Below are positions 1 through 9,262 of a stretch of DNA of 64,000 nt, piece by piece. The position numbers and the translations under genes are program-made. Origin of the DNA: Flavobacterium aestivum. Its GTDB lineage: Bacteria; Bacteroidota; Bacteroidia; Flavobacteriales; Flavobacteriaceae. The stretch covers positions 682,001 to 746,000 of the forward strand of contig NZ_CP113977.2 of NCBI RefSeq assembly GCF_026870175.2, given 5' to 3'. The notes beneath the pieces are model-generated. The model saw only the letters and a list, made by a program, of their open reading frames with translations, was not told the origin of the DNA and did no database searches. The number at the start of each line of letters is the position of its first letter. Position 1 is the stretch's first letter.

Positions 1-964
1 TCCCTGTAAGTTGGTACATGCGACTATATGGTCTAGGATTTGCCACATCATGCTGAATCTGAATTGTTTTCCCGTTTTGGGTACGAATCATGGTCATGGT
101 ATGGTCTCCATTTTTGAAATCTTTCAAATCTACTCCAGTCTTTTCTTTGATAAATGCTGGAATTCCAACGACTTTAGTATCCATAGAAACCAAATAATTC
201 ATTTTGTCTCCACGATGTATATTTAATGCCAAACAAGCTGGTCCCATACCATGTGTAGCATAAATATCTCCACGGTGTGCTTTGTTGTAATCCAAACGCC
301 AGTTGTTCCAGTAATCTTCCCAATAGGGTTCTAGATTATGAATATACGATCCCTCTGCATGAAGAACTTCTCCAAACAGGCCTTGTTGTGCCATGTTCAA
401 AGAAGTCAACTCGAAGAAATCATACACGCAGTTTTCTAATTGCATACAATGCTTTCTTGTTTTCTCAGATGTATTGATCAATTCCCAGATTTCGTCCATT
501 GTCAATGCACCTGGTACTTCTATTACCACATGTTTTCCATCTTTCATAGCTTGTACACCAATGTTGGCATGATTCTTCCAGTCTGTGGCAATGTAAACTA
601 AATCTACATTTGGAAGCGCTGTCACTTTTTTCCAAGAATCTGCCCCAAAGAATTCTTGAGCTTTAGGAAAACCTCTTTTTACAAGAGTTGCATTTGCTGC
701 TTTGGTACGATCTTCTAACATATCACATACAGCAACTATTTCTACTCCTTTTATGTGAGTCATACGCTCTACAGCACCTGAACCTCTCATTCCTAAACCA
801 ATATAAGCAACACGAACTGTGGACAATGGTGCTGTGGCCAAACGCAATACATCTGTTTGACCTTTAGGACGTTTTGGCGTAACCGTTTTAATCATCTGTG
901 CCGATACATTGGCTATTACCAGCATACATGCTAACAGAACATGCTTAATCATTCTTGTCTTCAT
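1..964 (-). CDS. GH109-type alpha-N-acetylgalactosaminidase (Gfo/Idh/MocA fold), partial
   Basis: The C-terminal part lies beyond the window start; 321 codons are visible from the ATG at 964. I translated the frame by hand. It begins with a signal peptide (MKTRMIKHVLLACMLVIANVSAQ-like), followed by a Rossmann nucleotide-binding start (RVAYIGLGMRGSGAVER) and then EVPGALTMDE and YATHGMGPACLALNIHRGD. These segments match the GH109 branch of the Gfo/Idh/MocA oxidoreductase fold, which uses bound NAD+ to remove terminal alpha-GalNAc from glycoproteins or glycolipids. The export signal fits a periplasmic glycosidase rather than a cytosolic dehydrogenase. It is the last visible gene of a unit with GH35, a sugar kinase and a nucleotidyltransferase. 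A different exported Gfo/Idh/MocA enzyme is the main alternative. Confidence 0.85.
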   Translation of the reverse strand, partial: MKTRMIKHVLLACMLVIANVSAQMIKTVTPKRPKGQTDVLRLATAPLSTVRVAYIGLGMRGSGAVERMTHIKGVEIVAVCDMLEDRTKAANATLVKRGFPKAQEFFGADSWKKVTALPNVDLVYIATDWKNHANIGVQAMKDGKHVVIEVPGALTMDEIWELINTSEKTRKHCMQLENCVYDFFELTSLNMAQQGLFGEVLHAEGSYIHNLEPYWEDYWNNWRLDYNKAHRGDIYATHGMGPACLALNIHRGDKMNYLVSMDTKVVGIPAFIKEKTGVDLKDFKNGDHTMTMIRTQNGKTIQIQHDVANPRPYSRMYQLTG

Positions 965-1118
965 AACGAATTAATTATATTAAAAAAATTGAATTAAATA
1001 GCACCACAATACCTTTCTAATGGGGAATCCTAAACTTAATTTTAAATCCTAAACTTTAAAAAACTCCACTAGGAAAAAGTCTAATGAAGTTTTTCAACTA
1101 ACCAAAATACATTCATTT

Positions 1119-2984
1119 TTACTTTTCCTCTCCTTTTTCAGGTTGCAAACTTTCTAATATGGGTGTTTCTACAGTTCCTACTGACGTTTGTATTTTATCA
1201 TTTTTTTGTTCAAAAATCACAATCTCATTAGCTCCTTCCTTTAACCAGCATCCCGGAACATATAAGGTTTGTTGCGGACCTACACTCCAATAACGACCAA
1301 TATTGATTCCGTTAATAAAAATTATTCCTTTACCCCAATCACGCATGTCGAGAAAAGTATCTCCTGTTGTACTCAGGTTGAAAGTTCCTTGATAGACTGT
1401 GGGAGATCCAACTTTTACCATGTTTTTGGCATCGGTTAGGTTAGGCACTACATCCATCGGTAACGAGTACATGTTCCAATCTCCTGTGATCGTTTGCCCA
1501 TTAATGATTACTGGCGAAATAATTCCTTTTGTGCTGTTTATAATATCGGCTCCATAATTAATACGCCCCATATTTTCTACGATGATATCTAAAGTAGCAT
1601 TAAAAGGCACATCTATCATACAATCGTATTTTTTATAATAGCGATTCAATTCGGCTACTTTCACACCATTTACATATACAATTGCATAATCACGAAGTCC
1701 TTTTAATTCTAATTTTCCGCTAATAGGCTGTTTGAATTTTTTACTGTACCAAACATAACCATGACCTTGATTTAAATCTTCAAAAGTCAAAGGAGAATCT
1801 GCTGTAACTGCTTTTACTTTGCTTTTTAGATATTCTAAACTAACGGCTTTTGTTAATTGAATATTTGGAATTGTAATTACCGGAATTTTTGCAGGAACTG
1901 CTGGTGTTTTAGGGCTCTTCAATATATTGCGCAAAGCATTATATTTTTCTGTTCCCCAACCAGCTTCACTTATAGGGGCATCATAGTCATAAGTAGTTAA
2001 ATCTGGTTGTATATCATGGTTCCCATCGTAATTTGCCCCAGAGGTAAACCCAAAGTTAGTTCCTCCATGTACCATATAATAATTGAAAGAAACACCAGCA
2101 TCAAGATATTTTTGAGTTTGTTTTACTACATTTTCTGTAGCTACTTTAGGAAATTCTTCGACCCAATGATCTAACCAACCCGGATAAAATTCGGCAACCA
2201 TATACGGCCCTTTCCCTCCGTTATACTTATTGACTACTTCCTTTAATTTAGCAACATCATCTTCGCCATTTGCAGTTGGCAAAGCTCCCGGAAGTGCACC
2301 TCCTTCAAACAACCAACTACCATCTGAGGTAAAGAATGGCACATTGAAACCTACATCTTTGAGTTGTTGAAAGACTGCGGCACTGTATTTTTTGTGTTCT
2401 GCCAATGGGATATCTTTTCGCTGAGCGACATAGGAACCAAACTCGTTCTCGCCCTGAACCATAATTATTGGTCCGCCATTAGTAACCAATAATTTTTTTA
2501 CCTGACCATAAAGTGCCGTAAAATATGATTTTGTTGCTGCCAAATATTGTGGATTATTACCCCGTATAACCATTCCCGGAACTTTCTGTAAAAACCACGG
2601 ATAACCTCCAAACTCCCATTCAGCACAAACATAAGGTCCCGGACGTAAAATAACATACAACCCTTCCTCCTGCGCTGTCTTTATGTATTCTGCAATATCT
2701 CTATTACCTGTTTTAAAATCCCAAACCCCTGGTGCTGTTTCATGATAATTCCAAAAAACATAAGTCGCGACTGCATTCAATCCCATGGCTTTCATCATCT
2801 TCAAGCGATGACGCCAATATGGCTTTGGGATACGGGCATAATGCATTTCGCCACTATGAATCTGAACAGGTTTCCCATCTAAAACAAAATTGCCATCAGT
2901 TATAGCAAAAGTATGTTTGGTTTGCCCTGTTGCATTTACAGCTAACAAAAGGAATAAAAACAAGGTAAAAAGACTTTTTTTCAT
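1119..2984 (-). CDS. GH35 beta-galactosidase, exported
   Basis: The 621-residue protein starts with a signal peptide (MKKSLFTLFLFLLLAVNATGQ). The GH35 TIM barrel follows directly, with the family landmarks HSGEMHYARIPKPYWRHRL, LRPGPYVCAEWEFGGYP, the acid/base Glu in QGENEFGSY, and the candidate nucleophile Glu in VAEFYPGW. The C-terminal 200 residues form beta-rich jelly-roll-like domains (RDWGKGIIFINGINIGRYW). GH35 enzymes release terminal beta-linked galactose by a retaining mechanism. The length is normal for bacterial GH35. It sits 21 bp after the kinase gene and 154 bp before the GH109 gene, so co-transcription is likely. Together with GH109 this points to Gal- and GalNAc-capped glycans, for example mucin-type structures; that substrate is inferred. 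Confidence 0.93.
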   Translation of the reverse strand: MKKSLFTLFLFLLLAVNATGQTKHTFAITDGNFVLDGKPVQIHSGEMHYARIPKPYWRHRLKMMKAMGLNAVATYVFWNYHETAPGVWDFKTGNRDIAEYIKTAQEEGLYVILRPGPYVCAEWEFGGYPWFLQKVPGMVIRGNNPQYLAATKSYFTALYGQVKKLLVTNGGPIIMVQGENEFGSYVAQRKDIPLAEHKKYSAAVFQQLKDVGFNVPFFTSDGSWLFEGGALPGALPTANGEDDVAKLKEVVNKYNGGKGPYMVAEFYPGWLDHWVEEFPKVATENVVKQTQKYLDAGVSFNYYMVHGGTNFGFTSGANYDGNHDIQPDLTTYDYDAPISEAGWGTEKYNALRNILKSPKTPAVPAKIPVITIPNIQLTKAVSLEYLKSKVKAVTADSPLTFEDLNQGHGYVWYSKKFKQPISGKLELKGLRDYAIVYVNGVKVAELNRYYKKYDCMIDVPFNATLDIIVENMGRINYGADIINSTKGIISPVIINGQTITGDWNMYSLPMDVVPNLTDAKNMVKVGSPTVYQGTFNLSTTGDTFLDMRDWGKGIIFINGINIGRYWSVGPQQTLYVPGCWLKEGANEIVIFEQKNDKIQTSVGTVETPILESLQPEKGEEK

Positions 2985-3005
2985 CTAAAGATGCTCTTTA
3001 AAAAA

Positions 3006-4037
3006 TTATTTTTTTGTTTTCAAATACAACTGTACACTATCCATAAGCTTAATCTGTGTTTTGGCCCTTACCAAATTTTGATCTTCGTATGTTGTAGCGT
3101 AATAACTGTCGTTATTTAGATAATCTCCTAAGAAGCGACAAGCTTGTTCAAAAAGGATCAATGGCAAACTTAAATGGATGTTTTGCGCTTCTTCTTCTGA
3201 CATGAAACAAGAGGCTTCATTGACATAAGCCTTCATAAAGGCCTCATAAATTTCTATATCGAAACACACTTTTGACAGGTCTTTTTCTTCTTCTGTAGAA
3301 GTGTTGGTAGCCGTTCTTAAAGCATCACCCACATCATGAAAAATACTTCCCGGCATTACCGTATCAAAATCAATAATGCATAGAATATTTCCGTTGTCAT
3401 CAAAAAGCATGTTCCCGATTTTAGTATCATTGTGCACTACTCTCGATGGTATTTTTCCCGTATTTATGGCATTGGCAACGGCTTCTATACTTTTGAAATT
3501 TGATTCTAAAAATGCTATTGATTCTTCTGCTTCCGATAGTCTTTCTGCCGAAGCTTTTTTTATGCTTTCTTCAAAATCATTAAATCTTTTTATCGTATTA
3601 TGAAAATCCGGTATTGTATACTCTAAATCCGAAACCGGAAAATTAAGTAAGGCTGTATGAAACTTGGCCAAATAAGCCCCAACCTGACTTGCTACCATAT
3701 CCGAATCTATCCGATCCAGAACCACCGAAGGAATATAGGTTGAAAGTTGCCAAATCGTTTCATCTTGTTCTGAATAAAACCGACCTTCCCTATTTGCAAT
3801 AAATGTCAAAGTAGAAAACCCGTTTGCATTCAAATAGCAAGTGGTCTTTATCTTATTGTTCAATAAAGCTTTTATGTTCGGAAACACAACTTGATTCATT
3901 TTTTGCAAAATGTAATCCTCATCGGCTGTCTCAATTTTATAAGTGCTATTGATCAAGCCACTATGTATGGTGGTATAGCCAAGTATTGGTTTGTCCGAAT
4001 AAAAATCCTTAAAGACGGTTTGAATTAATTCTTCCAT
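3006..4037 (-). CDS. NahK-like sugar (N-acetylhexosamine 1-) kinase, APH fold
   Basis: This 343-residue cytosolic protein has no signal peptide. It carries the aminoglycoside-phosphotransferase/choline-kinase fold: catalytic loop VVHNDTKIGNMLFD (about 201-213) and metal-binding IIDFDTVMPG (about 221-230), followed by DVGDALR. The HNDTK...DFDTVMPG...GDALR combination resembles bifidobacterial N-acetylhexosamine 1-kinase NahK, which phosphorylates GlcNAc/GalNAc at C1. The gene overlaps the upstream nucleotidyltransferase by 13 bp, which implies translational coupling. Next to an alpha-GalNAcase and a beta-galactosidase, the likely substrate is a released hexosamine, but this is inferred from context. 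A choline or homoserine kinase is less likely given the neighbours. Confidence 0.75.
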   Translation of the reverse strand: MEELIQTVFKDFYSDKPILGYTTIHSGLINSTYKIETADEDYILQKMNQVVFPNIKALLNNKIKTTCYLNANGFSTLTFIANREGRFYSEQDETIWQLSTYIPSVVLDRIDSDMVASQVGAYLAKFHTALLNFPVSDLEYTIPDFHNTIKRFNDFEESIKKASAERLSEAEESIAFLESNFKSIEAVANAINTGKIPSRVVHNDTKIGNMLFDDNGNILCIIDFDTVMPGSIFHDVGDALRTATNTSTEEEKDLSKVCFDIEIYEAFMKAYVNEASCFMSEEEAQNIHLSLPLILFEQACRFLGDYLNNDSYYATTYEDQNLVRAKTQIKLMDSVQLYLKTKK

Positions 4038-4906
4038 ACTTCATTTTTATAAGTCCCTTGATCGTGTAATTTTTGAAGTTTTACTTCGGCCAAATCTTTA
4101 TCGGTTTTATAGGTAATCCCTATCCATTCTTCATTCGTTTTTAAAACCTCAACCTTAATGATATTGTTTTTGATCATATCACCAACTACATTCGGCAATT
4201 GATATTCTATACTATTATCTTCTAACCAGTTCGCAACAAATTTGTGAATATCCGTATCTATGAAATCAAAAATTTGTGTGGTAAACCCAAACATGTTCAT
4301 CGATACAAATGCCTCTTTGCTAATCTCCTGCATAACTGAATTGGCATTCGGATAAACAACTATGCCATTTTCAATCCTAATTTTTTCTCTTTCGATAGAA
4401 TCTACCAAGTAGCCATCTTTCATTTGGATTTCGGCTCTATTTACTGTTCCGTTATCCGATAATGTTTTCAGAATTGGATACACTATTGCGCAAGGATCAT
4501 TAGAGGTTGATAAATGATCGTATGCCAATTTGAAAGAGCTTCGACCATAAAAATCATCGGCATTTATCAATAAGAAATTGTTTTTGACTATATCCTTCGC
4601 ACACCAAACGGCATGTGCTGTTCCCCAAGGCCTTACATTTTTATACGTTAATCCCTCTAGTGTTAACTCCTTAGTTTGAACTACAAATTCGACATCTAAG
4701 TTTTGATCCGTAATGTATCTTTCTGTCAAAATTGAAATCATATCTTCCTGTACGATCAATACTATTTTACCAAATCCTGCTAGTAAGGCATCCGAAATGG
4801 AATAATCCATTATAATTTCACCATTGGGTCCTATGGTATCTAACTGTTTCAATCCCCCATATCGAGTTCCTAAACCCGCGGCTAATACTACTAGTGTTGG
4901 CTTCAT
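4025..4906 (-). CDS. Sugar-1-phosphate nucleotidyltransferase
   Basis: This is a 293-residue cytosolic protein. Its N-terminus (LVVLAAGLGTRYGG, about residues 6-18) is the nucleotide-binding signature of the NTP_transferase family; GTAHAVWCAKD and INADDFYG hold the conserved substrate and Mg-binding residues. It should activate a sugar-1-phosphate to an NDP-sugar. It is the first gene of a four-gene unit and overlaps the NahK-like kinase, so the pair can be read as kinase plus pyrophosphorylase: GalNAc or GlcNAc to its 1-phosphate, then to UDP-sugar. Substrate and nucleotide are inferred. A leader of about 380 nt separates it from the operator/promoter block near 5.3 kb. Confidence 0.8.
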   Translation of the reverse strand: MKPTLVVLAAGLGTRYGGLKQLDTIGPNGEIIMDYSISDALLAGFGKIVLIVQEDMISILTERYITDQNLDVEFVVQTKELTLEGLTYKNVRPWGTAHAVWCAKDIVKNNFLLINADDFYGRSSFKLAYDHLSTSNDPCAIVYPILKTLSDNGTVNRAEIQMKDGYLVDSIEREKIRIENGIVVYPNANSVMQEISKEAFVSMNMFGFTTQIFDFIDTDIHKFVANWLEDNSIEYQLPNVVGDMIKNNIIKVEVLKTNEEWIGITYKTDKDLAEVKLQKLHDQGTYKNEVWKN

Positions 4907-5651
4907 CTTCTTTCTGTTTTAATCCTATTATCCTAAAAGCAAATCTCATTTGTGTTCGATTCTTCTTTTTAGGATTGTTACTTTATAAATTAATATTGTC
5001 TTCTATTTGATCGTTAGGACTACTTTTTCTTTTGTTGTAATCGATTATGGTTTTGGAAGCAATGAATGGTGCTTGTTTTTAGTATTTTTTCATCATTCTT
5101 TTCATTCCTATTTAATCTTTTGAAAAAACGATTTTTTTTATCAAAATGATGGTCTTTTTATGTTATCATTTTATTTTAAAATTGTTTTAAAAAATCCCTT
5201 CTTGCTTCTTTCTTAAAAAAGTTTTAAAACGACACTAAAATCCTCTTTTTAATATCTTTAACTTAAGAATCGAACCGTATTATTCACAATTCTATGACGA
5301 AACTATATATTATTTTTTAATAAAAAAAGGAAAACCCTAAAAAATGTGCTCGAACACATTAAATTTGTGTTATCGAGCACACAAAACACACCCCAAAACT
5401 AATTTCATCCGTTTTTGAAAATTATTTCTCTTCTTTTCAGTAAGAAAAATAAAACATACTTTTATAGTTATCTAATCTTTAAATCAGAATGTTAGTGCAA
5501 ACTTTCAGCAAATAAAAAACACCTTTCAGATTGTAATTTGAAGGGGGTTTTAAATAAAAAAAGGCAAAAAAGCTTCTTTTCTTACTACAAGTACTTCAAT
5601 CTGATTTCTAAATATTATTAATCTGTGATTATTAATAAAAAATGAGGAGTT
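4907..5651. other. Long intergenic leader between the two halves of the glycan locus
   Basis: No coding region is convincing in these 745 bases. The stretch is very AT-rich. It contains the operator/promoter block at 5282-5384, described separately, and then an unusually long untranslated leader for the nucleotidyltransferase unit. Near the gene start there are two competing inverted repeats (TCCTAAAA at 4931-4938 with TTTTAGGA at 4967-4974, or AATCCTA at 4921-4927 with TAGGATT at 4970-4976). A 9-base match to half of the operator (TGTGTTCGA, 4951-4959) also lies there. A role for these leader structures is speculative. No clear terminator for the phosphatase gene was found on the 5.5-5.65 kb side. 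Confidence 0.6.
5282..5384 (-). promoter_or_regulatory. Operator plus promoter block, copy 1 of 2
   Basis: The block is nearly identical to 23162-23264. It holds a 14-bp near-palindrome TGTGCTCGAACACA (5345-5358) with a central CG, typical of LacI-family operators. An inverted partner ending in TCGAGCACA (5373-5381) gives 9-bp outer arms. Toward the gene, read on the minus strand, lie T-rich tracts and TAGTTTCG (5305-5298), one base off the Bacteroidota -7 element TAnnTTTG. The palindromes would then lie about 40-90 bp upstream of the start point, which favours activation over roadblock repression. The cognate regulator is inferred to be the LacI-family protein at 23673-24713. Confidence 0.75.
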
Positions 5652-6878
5652 CTATCTCTTGGAATCTAGATTAAACTGTCCTATTTCGGTACCATCATCT
5701 TTATACATTGTTAAATTCAATTTTTTTGAGCTGGCTTCTATTCGCGTTAATGTCCTTGTTCCGGTAACAGGTCCTCCACCAATGGCAAAATGATAGGTAT
5801 GTTCTGGATTAGGCTCATACAATCCGTATTCATGGGTATGCCCTGCTATAAATAAATCTATTTTATACTTTTCGAATAATGGTCCAAAAAGTCTTCGGCA
5901 ATCTAAGGTACCATGCGCATCATCTGAATGAAAATGCGGAATATGCATCATAACTACTCGGAAAGGTGCTTTTTTGAACGCTTTCGTTTTCATTTGTTTC
6001 TCTAGCCAGACTGATTGCTCTTCTCTGTACTTATCAAAATCGACTGCTCCTCCATACACTGGATGTGTGTCTTTTTTATCCTCTCCTGTGTCTAAAACCA
6101 TTGTAAACACAGGCCCTATTTGAAAAGAGTAATACTCTCTATTGCCATAATTATAGTAGTAATCATAAAGGTTTCTCGAGAATTTTCCTCTGGTTTCATG
6201 ATTACCTCGTACATATAAAAAAGGCTTCTCTGTTGAAAATATGCTACAAGGATCCAGCAAATGATTGACAATCTGGGTTTCATCTATTTGATAATCGAAC
6301 ATATCTCCATTTAAGAAAACAAAATCATACGGTTTATCCTTATTTAGTTGCATTAATTCTCCAAATGATTCCGGGCGGTCATGAAGATCATTTAATACCA
6401 ACCAACTAACTTTATCAGCATCGGGATTCAGTGTTGTAAAAGAATATATTTCGCTACTTATAGTTTCTCCAAAAGTCATTTTATAAGGCTGAAACTCCAC
6501 AATTTGTTTCGAAAAAACTTTATAAAAATATTGGGTATTAGGCTTAAGTCCTTTTAGTGATACACAATTGATTTTAGAATGCGTATTCAGCATTCCGTTT
6601 GTGGTTTGTTGTGCCTTATTGCCTAACTTTTCTGTTTCGCCAAACTCTACCCAATTCAGACACTTTAGATTAGTAAGCCACATTATGGTCATACTATTTA
6701 TGCCTGGTGCTTGTAGATAGGGTTTTGTCAAAAAAGCATGGGAATCATTTATTGAAAGAACTTCCGGGTTTGTGTTTTCTGCAAGCGCAGACAAAGGCAA
6801 TGCGCTTGCAGCCACAACTCCCGTAACACCTGCAATGGATCTTGTTATAAAAGAACGACGTGTATTATTAGCTTTCAT
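5652..6878 (-). CDS. Tat-exported purple-acid-phosphatase-like metallophosphoesterase
   Basis: I place the start at the ATG at 6878, because the twin-arginine signal (NNTRRSFITRSIAGVTGVVAA) then follows immediately; an upstream in-frame start at 6920 would add 14 residues before it. An N-terminal fibronectin-like domain (FLTKPYLQAPGINSMTIMW) is typical of purple acid phosphatases. The calcineurin-like metallophosphoesterase core follows, with metal-binding motifs VLNDLHD, LNGDMFD, RGNHETRG, MMHIPHFH and AGHTHEYG. It would hydrolyse phosphomonoesters outside the cytoplasm, folded with metals before Tat export. The gene follows the M1 aminopeptidase by about 80 bp and looks like the last member of the SusC-led unit. 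The substrate is unknown; a phosphorylated glycan or glycoprotein is a guess. Confidence 0.88.
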   Translation of the reverse strand: MKANNTRRSFITRSIAGVTGVVAASALPLSALAENTNPEVLSINDSHAFLTKPYLQAPGINSMTIMWLTNLKCLNWVEFGETEKLGNKAQQTTNGMLNTHSKINCVSLKGLKPNTQYFYKVFSKQIVEFQPYKMTFGETISSEIYSFTTLNPDADKVSWLVLNDLHDRPESFGELMQLNKDKPYDFVFLNGDMFDYQIDETQIVNHLLDPCSIFSTEKPFLYVRGNHETRGKFSRNLYDYYYNYGNREYYSFQIGPVFTMVLDTGEDKKDTHPVYGGAVDFDKYREEQSVWLEKQMKTKAFKKAPFRVVMMHIPHFHSDDAHGTLDCRRLFGPLFEKYKIDLFIAGHTHEYGLYEPNPEHTYHFAIGGGPVTGTRTLTRIEASSKKLNLTMYKDDGTEIGQFNLDSKR

Positions 6879-6956
6879 AAATTTGATATGATAAAAATTA
6901 TCTAATATGCCTGTCCGCAACTAATTTGAAAATCCTACTGCAAGGCTTTTTGCTAA

Positions 6957-9137
6957 CTATTTTTGATTGTTCAATTTTTTTATCAGCACTGTTACATGAT
7001 TTTTTGTGTCTTCATCTAATGCTGCTAATGCTTTGTTTCCTTCATCTGGTGCTAATTTTAGTAAGCCAGATATACCGGCAGCAATCACCCTATATGACTG
7101 ATCTTTTACACTTTCATCCATTAATCCTTTATAACTAGCATCACCAGTAGCTGCAAGTTTCATAATTGCTGCAGCTCTAACGGTTGTATTTTTGTCGTTT
7201 TTGGCTATGCTAAGTAGACTTTTCAGTGCGGCTTCTTTTATTAGATTATCATTTAAATCCAATCCTTTTATACTAAGTGTTCTTAGATCATCTTGTTGAT
7301 CTCCTAAACCGGCCAATAAGATAAGTTGAGCCGTATTGCTTCTATCTTTTGCTGCAAATTTGATAGCTTCGATTCTGTTGTGGTATGATGGTGCATTTTT
7401 GTACTGATAAAGATAATCTTCGGCTTTCTTGTTGTCTATAATCTGACCTACCAGAATCTTATCAGCATCCATGTCTACAAAATCAGGTTTGGCTGGCACA
7501 TCAAAACTGAAATTTTGCTCACGCTTTTCTATTAAAATATCCTTTCTTATTTTATTTCCGTTTACATAAAAATCAACTTTTAGTGGCAAACTAAACAATT
7601 GTACTGAACTGTCTTGTGTTTGTTTTACCACAATAGTAGCTTTCCCATTAGCATAACCATATTGAATTTCTAAAATTGGACTACCTCCTTGATAGTACCA
7701 TTGGTTAAAATATGGGCTCCAATCTTTTCCTGTTACATCCTCCATTGCCAAACGCAACTGGTGTGTTTCTCCAGAATTATAGGCATTTGTTGTCAGATAA
7801 CGATTTAATGATTTAAAGAATGCTTCATCCCCCATTTGATTTTTTAATGCATACAGGATTATAGACCCTTTTGAGTAACTGATATTGTCAAACATATCTT
7901 CTTTATCATTGTAATGAAAACGTGCCAAAACCGGACTCATTCCGTTTTTGCTGGAACGCAAATAGCTTTGTAATTTTTCATAACGCGATCTGTCTTCTGC
8001 ATCTTGTCCGGCATCATGCCCGTGCCAAAGCACTTCTCCAAAAGTTGCAAATGATTCATTCATTGTTAAATTAGACCAAGACTCTGCTGTTACATAATCT
8101 CCAAACCATTGGTGAAAAAGTTCATGTGCAATAGTGCTTTCTCCATTATCATCCAGTAATTCTCTTTCTGTATTTTGCACATACTCTCCATGCAAAGTAG
8201 CCGATGTATTTTCCATTGCTCCAGAAACATAATCTCTAGCTACAATCTGGGCGTATTTTACCCACGGATATTCAACCCCTAACATTTTGCTGAAGAAATT
8301 CATCATATCTGGTGTTTTACCAAAAATTTGTTTGGCATACGGCGCGTACTTAGGCTCTAAATAGTAACTAACTTCTTTACCGTTATACGAATCTTTATAG
8401 ATTTTAAAATCACCTACCGCCATCATAAACAAGTAAGGAGAATGTGGCACATCCATTTTCCAGGTATCTGTACGGGTTCCGTTTTTGTTGTCTTTTTGAG
8501 CGACTAATTTCCCGTTTGATAAGGTTACGTATTTAGCAGCTACTGTCATCGAAATCTCAGATGTCGTTTTTTGATTTGGCTTATCTATAGTAGGAAACCA
8601 AGCTGATGATGCTTCTGTCTCACCTTGTGTCCAAATTTCAATAGGTTTATCTTCTTTTCCGTCTGGGTTTATAAAATACAATCCTTTTGCATTAGTAATT
8701 GCTGCACTTCCTTTTGCTTTTAACTCATCTGGTTTTGCTGTATAATCAATGTAAATAGTGTATTTCTCCGTTCTTTTATACTTTCTGTTTAAAGTAATGG
8801 AAAGTTGTTCTGAGTCGTAAGTATATTTTAAAGGAGTTTTTTCCTTTCCTACCATGATGGCTATTTCTTTAATATCCATCCCTTTGGCATCCAAAGTAAG
8901 TACATCTGTCTCGTAAAAATGAGGTTTTAAGGTAAGCCATGCTTTTCCGTACAAATATCTCTTGCCGTAATCAAACGATACATCAAGTTTTGTATTTACG
9001 AGATCGTTAACCTTTAGCGAAGTAACTCTATAAACCGCTAACTCATCGGTGTTTTTATCAGCATTCTGTGCTTCCATTTTTACTGATACCAGTGCCATGA
9101 AGCTAAAAACTGTACATTTTAAAAAAAGCTTATTCAT
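6957..9137 (-). CDS. M1-family aminopeptidase with C-terminal HEAT-like repeats
   Basis: The best start is the ATG at 9137, which opens directly into the signal peptide MNKLFLKCTVFSFMALVSVKMEAQ; an in-frame start at 9173 would add 12 residues. The M1 landmarks are the substrate-binding GAMEN motif (VSGAMENTSA), zinc-binding HELFHQWFGD (from about residue 338) and the third ligand in NESFATFGE. The C-terminal 150 residues form short alpha-helical repeats. It removes N-terminal amino acids from peptides, presumably in the periplasm. Its place inside a glycan locus suggests that the target is a glycoprotein whose peptide is also used; this is inference from gene order. Confidence 0.9.
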   Translation of the reverse strand: MNKLFLKCTVFSFMALVSVKMEAQNADKNTDELAVYRVTSLKVNDLVNTKLDVSFDYGKRYLYGKAWLTLKPHFYETDVLTLDAKGMDIKEIAIMVGKEKTPLKYTYDSEQLSITLNRKYKRTEKYTIYIDYTAKPDELKAKGSAAITNAKGLYFINPDGKEDKPIEIWTQGETEASSAWFPTIDKPNQKTTSEISMTVAAKYVTLSNGKLVAQKDNKNGTRTDTWKMDVPHSPYLFMMAVGDFKIYKDSYNGKEVSYYLEPKYAPYAKQIFGKTPDMMNFFSKMLGVEYPWVKYAQIVARDYVSGAMENTSATLHGEYVQNTERELLDDNGESTIAHELFHQWFGDYVTAESWSNLTMNESFATFGEVLWHGHDAGQDAEDRSRYEKLQSYLRSSKNGMSPVLARFHYNDKEDMFDNISYSKGSIILYALKNQMGDEAFFKSLNRYLTTNAYNSGETHQLRLAMEDVTGKDWSPYFNQWYYQGGSPILEIQYGYANGKATIVVKQTQDSSVQLFSLPLKVDFYVNGNKIRKDILIEKREQNFSFDVPAKPDFVDMDADKILVGQIIDNKKAEDYLYQYKNAPSYHNRIEAIKFAAKDRSNTAQLILLAGLGDQQDDLRTLSIKGLDLNDNLIKEAALKSLLSIAKNDKNTTVRAAAIMKLAATGDASYKGLMDESVKDQSYRVIAAGISGLLKLAPDEGNKALAALDEDTKNHVTVLIKKLNNQK

Positions 9138-9262
9138 TTTTATTTTATTTATGATCGTTATTTTATGATGCAATTATACTAAATCAATCCCTTGGGTATA
9201 ATTATTTTTTACTATATATTTCTCGCAAAGACGCAAAGTGCTGAAAGGATAATCTTGAATTT

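Noticed and set aside
9225..9245. TCGCAAAGACGCAAAG-like stretch before the M1 gene region
   Set aside because: A short familiar direct repeat (CGCAAAG twice), but too short and single here to be called an element.
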